A stretch of DNA of 37,771 nucleotides, taken from positions 1 through 37,771 of the forward strand of contig JAUMXI010000015.1 of NCBI GenBank assembly GCA_030529185.1. The letters are read 5' to 3'. The position numbers and the translations under genes were made by a program. This DNA comes from Flavobacteriaceae bacterium. GTDB taxonomy: Bacteria > Bacteroidota > Bacteroidia > Flavobacteriales > Weeksellaceae. Under the pieces are notes generated by a model. It did no database searches. It had not been told where the DNA came from and saw only the letters and a program-made list of their open reading frames with translations. This document shows, in pieces, positions 1 through 8,591 of the stretch; position 1 is the stretch's first letter; the number at the start of each line of letters is the position of its first letter.

Positions 1-109
1 AAACATATTTTACAAAATTTATTTAACTCTTTATTTATCAATATTTTATTTAATCCTAAAAATTGAAATTAAAAATTAAATTTGTTTTCATCATTTCAAA
101 TTAAAATTG

Positions 110-117
110 TACTTTTG
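110..117 (+). promoter_or_regulatory. Bacteroidota-type -7 promoter box of tig
   Basis: TACTTTTG matches the Bacteroidota -7 consensus TAnnTTTG. Taking the box as centred on -7, transcription would start near 121, giving a 5' leader of about 19 nt before the ATG at 140. A TTTG at 81-84 is too far upstream (25 bp) to be a convincing -33 element. The rest of 1-109 is AT-rich and shows no other feature. Confidence 0.65.
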
Positions 118-139
118 CACTTTAAAAATTTCAGAGAAA

Positions 140-1483
140 ATGAATGTTACGAGAACTAACCACGATGATGTAAGTGCTCTACTTACTATTACATTGAATA
201 AAGCAGACTACAAGGAAAAAGTAGATAGTGCATTAAATTCTTATGCTAAAAGAGCAACTATTCCTGGTTTCAGAAAAGGGAAAGCTCCGATGAGCCTTAT
301 CAGAAAACAATACGAAGAGGCTGTGACATTAGAAGAGGTAAATAAGCAAGTTTCTGAAACACTAAATAAATATGTTGCGGATAACAATCTTAGGCTTTTA
401 GGGCAACCTATTCCACAAGAAACACAAACTTTGGATTTCAATGCAGAAGAAGTTTCTGTAAATTTTGAAATCGGTTTTGAACCTGAATTTGATATTGATT
501 TATCTAAATATTCAGCGGAATATTACAAAGTAGAAGCTGGTGATAAAGAGGTGCAAAAAAGCATCGGAAATATGCAAAAAAGATTTGCAGAAAAGGTAAC
601 AAAAAATAAAGCAACGAAAAAAAGCCACATCAACTTCACCGTTTCTGAAATCGTAGAAGAAGGTGCAACGCCTATCCACAGACCAAAAAGGCTTTCTGCT
701 GTTGAAGAAAATAAAGCAGCTTTCTCATTCTTGAAAGAATTAAAAGCTGGGGAGAGCAAGGAAGTTAGCATTGAAGAACTTACTGCTAACGAAAACGAAT
801 TGGCGAAAGAATTCGGTTTCCACGATGTAGAAATCACTCACTTCAAAAATGAAAAATTTGAAGTAAAAATAGATGAAATCTTTGAACTAAAAGATGCTGA
901 ACTTAACCAAGATTTGTTTGACAAAATCTACGGAAAAGATGAAATAAAATCTGAGGAAGAACTAAAAGCAAGAGTAAAATCTGAATTAGATGATTTCTTC
1001 CAGCAAAATTCTGAGGCGGTTTTCGTTAATCAAATTTTAGAGCAAATCTACAAAGAAGATTTCTTGATTATCCCTGATACTTTCTTAACAAAATGGGTAA
1101 TGTATTCTAACCCAGACATCAAGGACGAGGAACAAGCAAAACAAATTATTGAAAACGAAAGAGCATTCTTGAAAACTCAAATGGTGGAGAACAAATTGAG
1201 AACAGCTCACAACATTCAATACGATTTTGAAGAAGTGTTAAGCCACGCAAAACTTTCTTTCAGAAATCAACTGATGTCTCACGGTGTTCACCATATCGGA
1301 GATGAAGAATTGCACAGATATGTTCTTGAAATGCTGAGAGATAGAGAGCAAATGAGAAGATACTCTTCTGAGGTTCTTTTAGTAAAAATCAGAAGTGTCG
1401 TTTTAGAAAAAGCCTCTAAAAAAGAAAAAGAACTTTCTTACGATGAGTTTATGAAGAAAATTCAGACAAAAGAAGAAAAATAA
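140..1483 (+). CDS. tig: Trigger factor (ribosome-associated chaperone)
   Basis: Trigger factor binds the ribosome near the exit tunnel and shields nascent chains in the cytoplasm. The 447-aa product has the N-terminal ribosome-docking signature GFRKGK at residues 43-48, then a weakly conserved region at the place of the FKBP-like PPIase domain (about 150-250), and a long helical C-terminal chaperone arm rich in Lys and Glu. The length fits the family. An in-frame ATG at 107 was rejected because it lies inside the -7 promoter region and would precede the predicted transcription start; ATG 140 starts directly at the conserved N-terminus. The gene appears monocistronic, with its own promoter and a strong terminator behind it. 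Peptidyl-prolyl isomerase activity cannot be judged from the sequence because that domain looks degenerate. Confidence 0.95.
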   Translation: MNVTRTNHDDVSALLTITLNKADYKEKVDSALNSYAKRATIPGFRKGKAPMSLIRKQYEEAVTLEEVNKQVSETLNKYVADNNLRLLGQPIPQETQTLDFNAEEVSVNFEIGFEPEFDIDLSKYSAEYYKVEAGDKEVQKSIGNMQKRFAEKVTKNKATKKSHINFTVSEIVEEGATPIHRPKRLSAVEENKAAFSFLKELKAGESKEVSIEELTANENELAKEFGFHDVEITHFKNEKFEVKIDEIFELKDAELNQDLFDKIYGKDEIKSEEELKARVKSELDDFFQQNSEAVFVNQILEQIYKEDFLIIPDTFLTKWVMYSNPDIKDEEQAKQIIENERAFLKTQMVENKLRTAHNIQYDFEEVLSHAKLSFRNQLMSHGVHHIGDEELHRYVLEMLRDREQMRRYSSEVLLVKIRSVVLEKASKKEKELSYDEFMKKIQTKEEK

Positions 1484-1490
1484 TAAATTA

Positions 1491-1522
1491 AAAAAAACCT
1501 ATCAGATTTGATAGGTTTTTTT
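1491..1522. terminator. Bidirectional Rho-independent terminator between tig and dprA
   Basis: CCTATCA and TGATAGG form a 7-bp stem around GATT, flanked by seven A on the left and seven T on the right, so it can work on both strands. It serves tig (+) and, read on the minus strand, the mnmA-dprA operon. The right T-tract overlaps the dprA stop codon. Confidence 0.9.
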
Positions 1523-2624
1523 AATTTATAGCATACTGCCTTCCTGAAAGGGATTTGATGTATCCCATTAATTCTAAATCTAAAAGAATAGGCAATAATT
1601 TAAACGCAGGAATGTCCAGTTTCAAGCTTATATCATCTAACGAAATCGGAGAATTTTCTTCTATCACTCGATAAATCGGTTTTATATTTTCATCTAATTC
1701 AATTTCTTTTGGAGCGAAAAGTTGTGTTTGTCGTGGTTCATCATCTCCCAATTCATCTAAAATATCTTGAAATGATGAAATAATTCTCGCCTTATGCTGT
1801 GCAATAATGAGATTGCAACCTTGGCTATACTTATCCGAAACACGCCCAGGCAAAGCAAAAACCTCCCTATTATAACCATTTGCGTGGCTTACCGTACTCA
1901 TAGAACCCCCACCAAAGGCAGATTCCACCACGATAGTCAATCCCGAAAGCCCTGCCACTACCCTATTTCGTTGTAAAAAATGTTCTCTATCTGGTTTGTG
2001 ATTGGAATTAAACTCCGACAACAAAGCTCCACCCTTTTCTATCATTTCCCTTGCCATTACAGAATGAGCCGAAGGATAAATCGTGTGCAACCCGTGAGCC
2101 AAAACTCCTATGGTAGGCAAAGAATGATTTAATGCCTCTTGATGAGCACAAGCGTCTGTCCCCAGTGCTAAACCACTGACTATCGTAATGTTTTTTCCCT
2201 CCAACTGCTCCATTAATTCTGCGATAAATTTCCTGCCATAGTTGGTCATTTTTCTCGTGCCGACAACGCTCACCAGCTTTCTATTTTCATCAAAATCTCC
2301 TTTTTGATAGAGAATAGCAGGAGCATCGGAACATTCCATCAATAATTTTGGAAGCTGATTAAGGTGCCTTAACCGAATTTTAATATTATTCTTCTCGCAA
2401 AATTTCAGCTCTTTTTCGGCAAAATCAAGGTATGAATCATTGCCAATTTCCTTTGAAATTTGGGTGCCAATCCCTGAGACTTCCCTCAACATAGATTTGG
2501 AAAGATTCCAAGTTTCCTTCGCTGACCCCGTTGATGAAACCAACTTCATAAAATTGACATCACCCACCAAAGGACAAGCTCTCAATGCGATGGAATAAAC
2601 TATTTCTTCTAATTCTGCAGACAT
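1521..2624 (-). CDS. dprA: DNA-processing protein DprA
   Basis: DprA (DprA/Smf family) loads RecA onto incoming single-stranded DNA during natural transformation. The 367-aa product shows an N-terminal helix-hairpin-helix segment (VSGIGT, about 49-54), then the Rossmann-like DprA core: SVVGTRK at 119-125, SGLALGTD at 150-157, the RNRVVAGLS segment at about 219-227 and GGGSMSTV at 238-245. The last 60 residues look like the usual winged-helix tail. It lies 14 bp downstream of mnmA and probably shares its transcript. DprA is widely conserved in species not known to be competent, so its presence alone does not prove natural transformation. Confidence 0.93.
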   Translation of the reverse strand: MSAELEEIVYSIALRACPLVGDVNFMKLVSSTGSAKETWNLSKSMLREVSGIGTQISKEIGNDSYLDFAEKELKFCEKNNIKIRLRHLNQLPKLLMECSDAPAILYQKGDFDENRKLVSVVGTRKMTNYGRKFIAELMEQLEGKNITIVSGLALGTDACAHQEALNHSLPTIGVLAHGLHTIYPSAHSVMAREMIEKGGALLSEFNSNHKPDREHFLQRNRVVAGLSGLTIVVESAFGGGSMSTVSHANGYNREVFALPGRVSDKYSQGCNLIIAQHKARIISSFQDILDELGDDEPRQTQLFAPKEIELDENIKPIYRVIEENSPISLDDISLKLDIPAFKLLPILLDLELMGYIKSLSGRQYAIN

Positions 2625-2638
2625 GATTTCTTTTTTTC

Positions 2639-3826
2639 TTAACTAATCACACCGCTTCCCAACAGCTCCTCGCCCTGATACCACGCCACAAACTGCCCTT
2701 CTGCGATAGCCGATTGAGGCACATCAAATTCCACAAAAAAGCCTTCCTCAAATTGATGAAGCCTTGCCCACTCCAAAGGTTGGCGATACCTAATTCTCGC
2801 CTGAACCCTCAGAGATTCTCCGTTTTTCAAGCGTAAGTCTTCTCGCACCCAATGCACCTCTTCGTTATTCACTTTCAAGGCTTTTCTGTACAAACCAGGG
2901 AAATCTCTCCCTTCGCCCACGAAAACCAAATTTTCCTTGACATCTCTGGAAATCAGAAAACAAGATTCTTTATGCCCTCCGATGCCCAAGCCTTTGCTCT
3001 GCCCAATCGTGTAGAAGTGAGCACCTTGATGCTTTCCTATGACTTTCCCATCAGATTTTTGATAATGGATTTTAGCCGAGAGATATTCTAATTCGTCTAA
3101 TTTTGTTTCAAATAAAGGCATTTCTTGATGATATTTAGGGAAATCCTTAAAAATCTCTACAATTTCGCCCTGTTTTGGTTCTAATTGCTGTTGAAGAAAC
3201 TGAGGCAAACTCACTTTTCCGATAAAACAAAGTCCTTGACTATCTTTCTTTTCTGCTGTTGCCAACCCGATTTTTCGTGCAATTTCTCTCACTTCGGGTT
3301 TTGTCAGTTCTCCAATAGGAAACAATGCCTTTGACAGCTGTTTTTGATTTAATTGACAAAGGAAATAGCTCTGGTCTTTGTTATTATCCTTTCCTGCCAA
3401 AAGCTGAAAGACTTCCTCACCATTTTCATTCTCAAAAGATGAAAGCCGAGCGTAATGCCCCGTTGCCACCTTATCCGCCCCAAGTGAAAGTGCCGTTTGA
3501 AGAAAAACATCAAATTTCACTTCACGGTTGCAAAGGACATCTGGATTGGGTGTTCTGCCTTTTTCGTATTCGGCAAACATATAATCCACAATGCGTTCCT
3601 TATAGAGTTCGCTCATATCAATCACCTGAAACGGAATTCCCAATTTTTGAGCCACCAAAAGGGCATCATTGCTGTCCTCCACCCAAGGGCATTCGTCTTC
3701 CAGAGTGACTGAGGCATCATTCCAATTCCTCATAAAAAGCCCTATCACTTCGTGTCCTTGCTCTTTCAAAAGATAGGCCGCCACACTGCTATCTACCCCG
3801 CCAGAAAGTCCTACTACTATTTTCAT
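2639..3826 (-). CDS. mnmA: tRNA-specific 2-thiouridylase MnmA
   Basis: MnmA thiolates U34 of the tRNAs for Lys, Glu and Gln, using ATP and sulfur passed on from a cysteine desulfurase. The 395-aa protein has the ATP pyrophosphatase loop SGGVDSS at 8-14, the first catalytic cysteine in NPDVLCN (C99) and the second in GLCFIG (C200), at almost the same positions as in E. coli. A longer reading frame begins 21 nt upstream, but the ATG at 3826 starts exactly at the conserved strand [19 protein letters not shown] box at 3845-3852 fits a 15-nt leader. It is first gene of an operon with dprA. Confidence 0.96.
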   Translation of the reverse strand: MKIVVGLSGGVDSSVAAYLLKEQGHEVIGLFMRNWNDASVTLEDECPWVEDSNDALLVAQKLGIPFQVIDMSELYKERIVDYMFAEYEKGRTPNPDVLCNREVKFDVFLQTALSLGADKVATGHYARLSSFENENGEEVFQLLAGKDNNKDQSYFLCQLNQKQLSKALFPIGELTKPEVREIARKIGLATAEKKDSQGLCFIGKVSLPQFLQQQLEPKQGEIVEIFKDFPKYHQEMPLFETKLDELEYLSAKIHYQKSDGKVIGKHQGAHFYTIGQSKGLGIGGHKESCFLISRDVKENLVFVGEGRDFPGLYRKALKVNNEEVHWVREDLRLKNGESLRVQARIRYRQPLEWARLHQFEEGFFVEFDVPQSAIAEGQFVAWYQGEELLGSGVIS

Positions 3827-3844
3827 AATTAATTTATTATGATG

Positions 3845-3852
3845 CAAATTTA
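3845..3852 (-). promoter_or_regulatory. -7 promoter box of mnmA-dprA
   Basis: Read on the minus strand this is TAAATTTG, a full match to TAnnTTTG. The predicted start near 3841 gives a 15-nt leader before the mnmA ATG. No clear -33 TTTG is visible at 19-21 bp. Confidence 0.6.
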
Positions 3853-3956
3853 CTTTTTTTAATTTATTTATCGCTTTTTATTCTATCTCCTCAACCAATT
3901 AAATTTGATGCTAAAATTTGTATATTACCTTAGTAGGCAATATTTTGTACGCCATC

Positions 3957-4124
3957 TTTTCATTAAATCAGCTCAAAGATGGCATAATTTACCCCAAATT
4001 TTCTCTAACTTACCCCATTGATGGCATAAAATATGACAAATTTTCTCTAATTTACCCCAACGAAGCTCTAAATTAGCCCAACGATGGCATAATTTACCCC
4101 AAATTTTCTCTTCCGAAGAGCAAC
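3957..4124. repeat. Degenerate tandem array with 21-bp period
   Basis: The 349-bp gap between mnmA and coaX contains about eight head-to-tail 21-bp units starting at 3957, 3978, 3999, 4020, 4041, 4062, 4083 and 4104. Two unit types recur, one beginning GATGGCATAATTTACCCC and one beginning TTTTCTCTAATTTACCCC. The stretches 3978-4006 and 4083-4111 are identical over 29 bp. Because 21 is a multiple of three, the plus strand reads as heptapeptide-like repeats (phrases such as DGIIYPKFSL), but a stop interrupts it at unit six and no start or family match is seen, so it is not called a gene. GCCATCTTT at 3951-3959 is the inverted copy of AAAGATGGC at 3975-3983. The rest of the gap holds only the mnmA promoter and the coaX terminator. 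Confidence 0.85.
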
Positions 4125-4162
4125 CCCCTTATTCATTTAAGTATTGATAAAGTTCTTCACAA

Positions 4163-4191
4163 AAAAAAGACCTCTAACAGAAGTCTTTTTT
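4163..4191 (-). terminator. Terminator downstream of coaX
   Basis: AAAAAAGAC at 4163-4171 pairs with GTCTTTTTT at 4183-4191; within the loop TCT and AGA can extend the stem across a C/A mismatch. It lies 5 bp past the coaX stop codon, with a T-run on the minus strand. Confidence 0.75.
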
Positions 4192-4196
4192 ATTGA

Positions 4197-4973
4197 TTAT
4201 TTGCCTAAAACATACAAGCCTTTCAAAGTATGGAGCCTATCGCCTATATGGATTTTATCGGTCAAAGGTTTATAAATATGCGACACTCCGCCCGTAGCAA
4301 TCACAAAACAATCATCGCCCACCTCTTGATTTACCCTATCTATAAAGCCCTCTACCATGCCTAGATAACCATAAACCATTCCGCTGACCATACAAGACAC
4401 CGTGTCATTTCCTAAAACATTTTTCGGGGGCACGAGTTCTATCTCTGGCAATTGAGCCGTTTGCCCCACCAAAGCATTAAGGGAGGTGATAATCCCAGGG
4501 GCAATAATTACGCCCTGCACCTGTCCCGTTTCATCTACACAACTTGCCGTAAGTGCCGTGCCAAAATCAATGATGAGTTTCTTTTTTTCCTTTGGGTAAA
4601 GATGATGAGCCGCCACCAAATTGGCATAAATATCCGTTCCCATTTGGCTGGAAGTGTGCTTCACCCCAGAAGGCGTAGCCCTATCCACCAGCACGGGCTC
4701 TAACTGATGAATTTTGTGCAAGGCACTGCGGATAATCATGGTGAGTTGAGGCACTACCGAACCGATGATGATTTTGCTAAAATCCCCAGCTTTTACCTCA
4801 TAAGTTTGATAAAACAACTTAAACTGAGAGTAAAATTCATCTCGTGTGCGATAAGGTTTAGTGTTAATCACCCACGAAGTTTGGCATTCATCATTCTCAA
4901 AAACTCCAAAACGAATGTTGGTATTTCCGATATTGACTACAAGAACTTTATCTTGATTATTGATTGACATCAT
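4197..4973 (-). CDS. coaX: Type III pantothenate kinase CoaX
   Basis: CoaX phosphorylates pantothenate, the first step of coenzyme A synthesis. The 258-aa protein has the ASKHA fold motifs: VNIGNTNIRFG at 13-23, GTDIYAN at 112-118 and IDFGTALTAS at 135-144. Two family-typical residues differ: Asn14 stands where most type III kinases have the Asp of DxGNT, and Ile115 follows Asp114 where DR is usual. I recall similar Asn variants in related flavobacteria, so this may be a lineage trait rather than loss of function. The start overlaps the end of the upstream M1 peptidase gene by 17 nt; the next codon is also ATG, so the start may be 4970. It is probably the last gene of a three-gene operon. Confidence 0.92.
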   Translation of the reverse strand: MMSINNQDKVLVVNIGNTNIRFGVFENDECQTSWVINTKPYRTRDEFYSQFKLFYQTYEVKAGDFSKIIIGSVVPQLTMIIRSALHKIHQLEPVLVDRATPSGVKHTSSQMGTDIYANLVAAHHLYPKEKKKLIIDFGTALTASCVDETGQVQGVIIAPGIITSLNALVGQTAQLPEIELVPPKNVLGNDTVSCMVSGMVYGYLGMVEGFIDRVNQEVGDDCFVIATGGVSHIYKPLTDKIHIGDRLHTLKGLYVLGK

Positions 4974-6828
4974 ATTCTATTTCAACAAAATTATCTTCTG
5001 GATTTACATCGGCTAATCTTTGCGTAAAGTCTACCCCCATCACCTTTAATTGCTCTTTTCTAAAAGGAATTTTAAAGGTGTAATCTTTCGCCGTCCAGTT
5101 CCAATAATCCAGCGTGGCAAATCCTCCGAAATAATCGTTTTTCTTTGGCTCACGCATCATATTGAGCGGGATATGATAGGATGTAATTTTTCCATCGGTA
5201 GTCATCACCGAAAAATCTATCGGCATTGGGATTTCTCCTTTATTGGTCAAGGTTATTGTCGTAAATTCATCTTCGTATTGAATGTCCTTAATGGCGTAAT
5301 CGATGGTCTTCGTAGTGTTAATCCAGTAGTGATAAAACCATTTCAAATCCATTCCCGAAACTTTTTGAGCAATGTGCATAAAATCCCTTGCTGTAGGGTG
5401 TTTCATCGCCCATTCTTCGTAATATTTTTTCAAGATTTTAGATAAAGTTTCCTCCCCTACGATGTAGCCCAACTCCACTAAAAACAATTCTCCTTTGGTA
5501 TAGGAAGCTATGGAATAAGCCGAGCTGTGGTCGTGGTGGTCTGCCAACCAACTTGCTGGTTCTTCAATTCCTTTTTTCGTAAAATTCACATAATTCGCAA
5601 TCGGTTCCACAAATGGGTGTGGCTGATAAGTTTTCGGAGGGAAAAGTTGGAACATCACAAAATCTTCTGCGTAAGAAGTGAAACCCTCATCTAGCCAAGG
5701 GGCAACGCTTTCGTTTGTTGCCAACATATGCTGATACCAAGAGTGAGCCCCCTCGTGTGCCATTAGCCCAACCAGACGCTCTAATGTTTTGTGTTCGCCC
5801 AGCATTAAGGTGCACATTCCGTATTCCATACCGCCATCTCCCCCTTGAATAAAACTATAACTCGGATAAACATACCTTCCGAAATGAGCATTCATCAGCT
5901 GGAAAAACTTCTCTGCGTAAGGTTTCGCCTCTTCCCAAAACTTAGTTTTTTCGGATTTTTGATAAACGAAATACAATTTTGGTCCATCTATTACCGTAGT
6001 TTCTTCCACCACATAATCTGGGTCTGCTGCCCAAGCAAAATCCAAAATATTTTTCGCCGACCAAACCCAAGTTGCTTTGCCGTTTTTATTGATTTTGATT
6101 TTAGCATTGGCATCATAACCTTTAACCTCTTTTGGATTGAGGAGCGTTCCCCCAGCTCCGATAACATAGTCTTTATCTATATGAATCGTCACTTCAAAAT
6201 CTCCAAACGGAGCGTGAAATTCTCTTCCTACATAATCAAAAGCAGCCCAGCCGTCGTAATCGTATTCTACAATTTTAGGATACCATTGCGACATAGACAT
6301 TTCTATTCCCTCGCGGTTGTTTCGCCCAGCTCTACGGATTTGTTTGGGAATCACGGCGTCCCAATCCATCGTGAAAGTCGTTGTAGATTTCGGCTTAATC
6401 GGTTCATTAAGATAGACTTTCATAATGGTTTCCTGAACCTCAAATTTTAGGTTTTTTCCTTTTTGTTTTATCCAATTGATTTTTTGAACTCCTGCTTCAT
6501 TCTCTGGAATAGAACTCAGCCTTGAAACCGTTTTTCCATCAATGACTTCTTTCAAACGCCCATCTGCATTCTCCCCCTGATTGCTTACTCTTTGGTCCAT
6601 CATAGAACCAGTCTTAAAGGCATTCCAATACAAATGGAAATAAACCACCTTGAGCTCATCTAGGGAATTGTTGGTGTATTCTATCGTTTGCTTTCCGTGA
6701 TAGGTATATTCTTCTGCATTGACATCAATGTCCATTTTATACTTCACTTCCTGCTGATAATAAGCCCCTTTCTGAGCCGAAAACAAAGTGGAAACACCAA
6801 TGGCAATTCCTAAAAATAATCTTTTCAT
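4957..6828 (-). CDS. Exported M1-family (gluzincin) aminopeptidase
   Basis: This is a zinc aminopeptidase that should act in the periplasm or at the cell surface, trimming N-terminal residues from peptides. The 623-aa product starts with a signal peptide (MKRLFLGIAIGVSTLFSAQ). It carries the zinc signature HEGAH at 358-362 followed 18 residues later by Glu381 (HExxH-18-E), and GGMEYG at 332-337 in place of the family GAMEN substrate motif. The N-terminal part fits the beta-sandwich of the family, and the C-terminal helical domain is shorter than in PepN. It lies 6 bp behind the membrane protein gene and overlaps coaX by 17 nt, so the three are likely co-transcribed. Substrate preference is unknown. 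Confidence 0.92.
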   Translation of the reverse strand: MKRLFLGIAIGVSTLFSAQKGAYYQQEVKYKMDIDVNAEEYTYHGKQTIEYTNNSLDELKVVYFHLYWNAFKTGSMMDQRVSNQGENADGRLKEVIDGKTVSRLSSIPENEAGVQKINWIKQKGKNLKFEVQETIMKVYLNEPIKPKSTTTFTMDWDAVIPKQIRRAGRNNREGIEMSMSQWYPKIVEYDYDGWAAFDYVGREFHAPFGDFEVTIHIDKDYVIGAGGTLLNPKEVKGYDANAKIKINKNGKATWVWSAKNILDFAWAADPDYVVEETTVIDGPKLYFVYQKSEKTKFWEEAKPYAEKFFQLMNAHFGRYVYPSYSFIQGGDGGMEYGMCTLMLGEHKTLERLVGLMAHEGAHSWYQHMLATNESVAPWLDEGFTSYAEDFVMFQLFPPKTYQPHPFVEPIANYVNFTKKGIEEPASWLADHHDHSSAYSIASYTKGELFLVELGYIVGEETLSKILKKYYEEWAMKHPTARDFMHIAQKVSGMDLKWFYHYWINTTKTIDYAIKDIQYEDEFTTITLTNKGEIPMPIDFSVMTTDGKITSYHIPLNMMREPKKNDYFGGFATLDYWNWTAKDYTFKIPFRKEQLKVMGVDFTQRLADVNPEDNFVEIEYDVNQ

Positions 6829-6834
6829 TATTAT

Positions 6835-7572
6835 TTAATTTTCTGTTTTTATTTCTCCTGAAAAAATACGATTATACAAAACATAAATCATTGCACACCA
6901 AAATGGAAAAGTCAGTAAATAACCTACACCAAATAGCAATATTCCTAAATAACTAAACAAAAAAGCCACCATCACCCCTGTGAGAACCAACACGAAATTT
7001 TCTTTAAAAATTTTAGCACTCCATATCATCGCAGAGCCCATTGGTTCGCCCTTGAAGTACATTATCGGAACAATAAAGAGTGTAATTGCCACCCAGAGAA
7101 CTCCTAGTAAAATTCCTAACAAGAATGAAATTCCCAATAAATATTTATAAATCATCGTCCAGCAGATATAATAACTCGCATATTTGAAGAAATTCATTCC
7201 GTTGTATCCGTCTAACAAATCATTAAAAACAACTTCTTCTTTTTGTTCCGATTTTCGCAAGACATTCATCAGACCAATATGCAAAGGATAAACCAACCCG
7301 CTACAAATAGTGATTAAAAGGGTATAAGTAGCAAACTCAGGCGTTTGAGCGAGTCCTTCCGCTCTTCGTAGAAAAACCTCTGGATTTTTAGTCAATATGT
7401 TGGATAATTGTGTAAATTTTTCATACATTCCTGTATAAACCATTACTATACTGGTAAAAAATGCCAACAATCCAAAATACAAAATAGAAAATAATAAATT
7501 ATATTTCATTCCCTTTTTCCAAAGAGTAAGAGAGGTTGAAATAATTTCCGAAGTACTTGTTTTTTGATTCAT
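6835..7572 (-). CDS. Multi-pass membrane protein of unknown function
   Basis: The 245-aa product is not recognised as a named family. After a polar N-terminus of about 25 residues it has about six hydrophobic segments: around YNLLFSILYFGLLAFFTSIV, TYTLLITICSGLVYPLHIGL, two close together near ICWTMIYKYLLGISFLLGIL and VLWVAITLFIVPIMYF, and two near the C-terminus, placing it in the inner membrane. The layout resembles small glycerophosphoryl-diester-phosphodiesterase-like or DUF-type membrane proteins, but no motif decides. The frame could begin at a TTG at 7593; the ATG at 7572 is chosen because the -7 box (7591-7598) overlaps the TTG. First gene of the operon with the M1 peptidase and coaX. 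Confidence 0.75.
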   Translation of the reverse strand: MNQKTSTSEIISTSLTLWKKGMKYNLLFSILYFGLLAFFTSIVMVYTGMYEKFTQLSNILTKNPEVFLRRAEGLAQTPEFATYTLLITICSGLVYPLHIGLMNVLRKSEQKEEVVFNDLLDGYNGMNFFKYASYYICWTMIYKYLLGISFLLGILLGVLWVAITLFIVPIMYFKGEPMGSAMIWSAKIFKENFVLVLTGVMVAFLFSYLGILLFGVGYLLTFPFWCAMIYVLYNRIFSGEIKTEN

Positions 7573-7589
7573 TATTTTAATTATTTTAT

Positions 7590-7613
7590 GCAAAAATAAA
7601 GTTTTATTTTTGC
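7590..7613. promoter_or_regulatory. Palindromic divergent promoter (membrane protein gene / pabB)
   Basis: GCAAAAATAAA (7590-7600) and TTTATTTTTGC (7603-7613) are perfect inverted copies separated by GT. Each arm holds a TATTTTTG -7 box: 7605-7612 for pabB on the plus strand and 7591-7598 for the membrane-protein operon on the minus strand. Predicted transcription starts are near 7616 (+), one base before the pabB ATG, and near 7587 (-), 15 nt before the ATG at 7572. No convincing -33 elements are seen. Confidence 0.6.
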
Positions 7614-7616
7614 ACT

Positions 7617-8591
7617 ATGAAAAAGTTTTTAAGTTCATTTGAAGAAATGGATTTTCTTTCGGAGAAAAAAGTTCCTTTCTTCTTCGTTATTGATTTTTTA
7701 GCGAAAAACATTGTAGTTATCACGGAAGAAGATTTGAAAAACCAAGACCTTCAAATCAAATTCCCTCATTTTAAATGCGAAACAGCACCTATCTCAATAC
7801 AAAAAGATATTCTTTGGGAAAGTTTTCCGCAAGATGAAAGCACTTACAAAAAAGGCTTTGAAATCATTCAAAAGAATCTAAAAGAGGGAAACTCTTACCT
7901 CATCAACTACACTTGCAAAACGGAAATTAAAACCAATCTCACTTTAAGGGAAATTTACCAGCTTTCCGATGCTAAATACAAGGTTTATTTTAATGATAAT
8001 TTCACTTTTTTCTCCCCAGAAACTTTCATAGAAATAAAAGACAATCAAATATTTACCCATCCAATGAAAGGCACCATAGATGCCTCTATAGAAGATGCCG
8101 AAAATATTTTAAAACAAGATAAAAAGGAATTGGCAGAGCATTACACCGTGGTAGATTTACTCCGTAATGATTTGAGCATCATTGCAAAAGATGTAAAACT
8201 GGATGAATTTCAAAAAATAGATTTCATTAAAACGAGAAATAAAAACCTCTATGCAATGAGTTCCAAAATTTCGGGAATCATTCGCTCGGAATATCAAAAC
8301 AAAGTGGGAAGTATTTTGCGGAACCTCCTCCCTGCTGGGTCTATTTTGGGAGCTCCGAAAGAAAAAACTTTGGAGATTATTTTAGAGGCAGAAAATTATT
8401 CAAGAGGCTTTTATACGGGAGTTTGTGGTTGGTTTGATGGAAAAGATTTGGATAGCTGCGTGATGATCCGTTTCCTAGAAAAAGAAGGCAATCAAGTCTT
8501 TTTTAAAAGCGGAGGGGGTATTACCCATATGAGCCAAATGAAGGATGAATACGAAGAAATGAAAAATAAAATTTATGTCCCAATTCATTGA
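7617..8591 (+). CDS. pabB: Aminodeoxychorismate synthase component I (chorismate-binding)
   Basis: PabB converts chorismate to 4-amino-4-deoxychorismate for folate synthesis, using ammonia from the PabA glutaminase. The 324-aa product is mostly the chorismate-binding catalytic domain: HPMKGTID (the P-[IM]-KGT motif), DLLRNDLS, AGSILGAPK, SRGFYTG and GGGITHMS in the expected order. It is shorter than the classical 450-aa form and lacks most of the N-terminal domain, as is common for this flavobacterial version. No pabA is present in the window. pabC follows with a 17-nt overlap, which supports PabB over TrpE or a salicylate/isochorismate synthase. The -7 box ends 4 nt before the ATG, suggesting a leaderless mRNA. 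Confidence 0.9.
   Translation: MKKFLSSFEEMDFLSEKKVPFFFVIDFLAKNIVVITEEDLKNQDLQIKFPHFKCETAPISIQKDILWESFPQDESTYKKGFEIIQKNLKEGNSYLINYTCKTEIKTNLTLREIYQLSDAKYKVYFNDNFTFFSPETFIEIKDNQIFTHPMKGTIDASIEDAENILKQDKKELAEHYTVVDLLRNDLSIIAKDVKLDEFQKIDFIKTRNKNLYAMSSKISGIIRSEYQNKVGSILRNLLPAGSILGAPKEKTLEIILEAENYSRGFYTGVCGWFDGKDLDSCVMIRFLEKEGNQVFFKSGGGITHMSQMKDEYEEMKNKIYVPIH

Noticed and set aside
107-139. Upstream ATG extension of trigger factor
   Set aside because: The ATG overlaps the TACTTTTG promoter box and precedes the predicted transcription start; ATG 140 begins the conserved N-terminus.
3325-3708. 127-codon plus-strand ORF
   Set aside because: Antisense shadow of mnmA; no promoter or protein-like motif.
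5845-6450. 201-codon plus-strand ORF
   Set aside because: Lies wholly antisense to the well-supported M1 peptidase and has shadow-like composition with no family features.
7573-7593. TTG-started extension of the membrane protein gene
   Set aside because: The TTG is part of the -7 promoter box on that strand.
7590-7613. Palindrome between the divergent operons as a terminator
   Set aside because: It contains almost no GC pairs and lies between two start codons, where a terminator is not expected.
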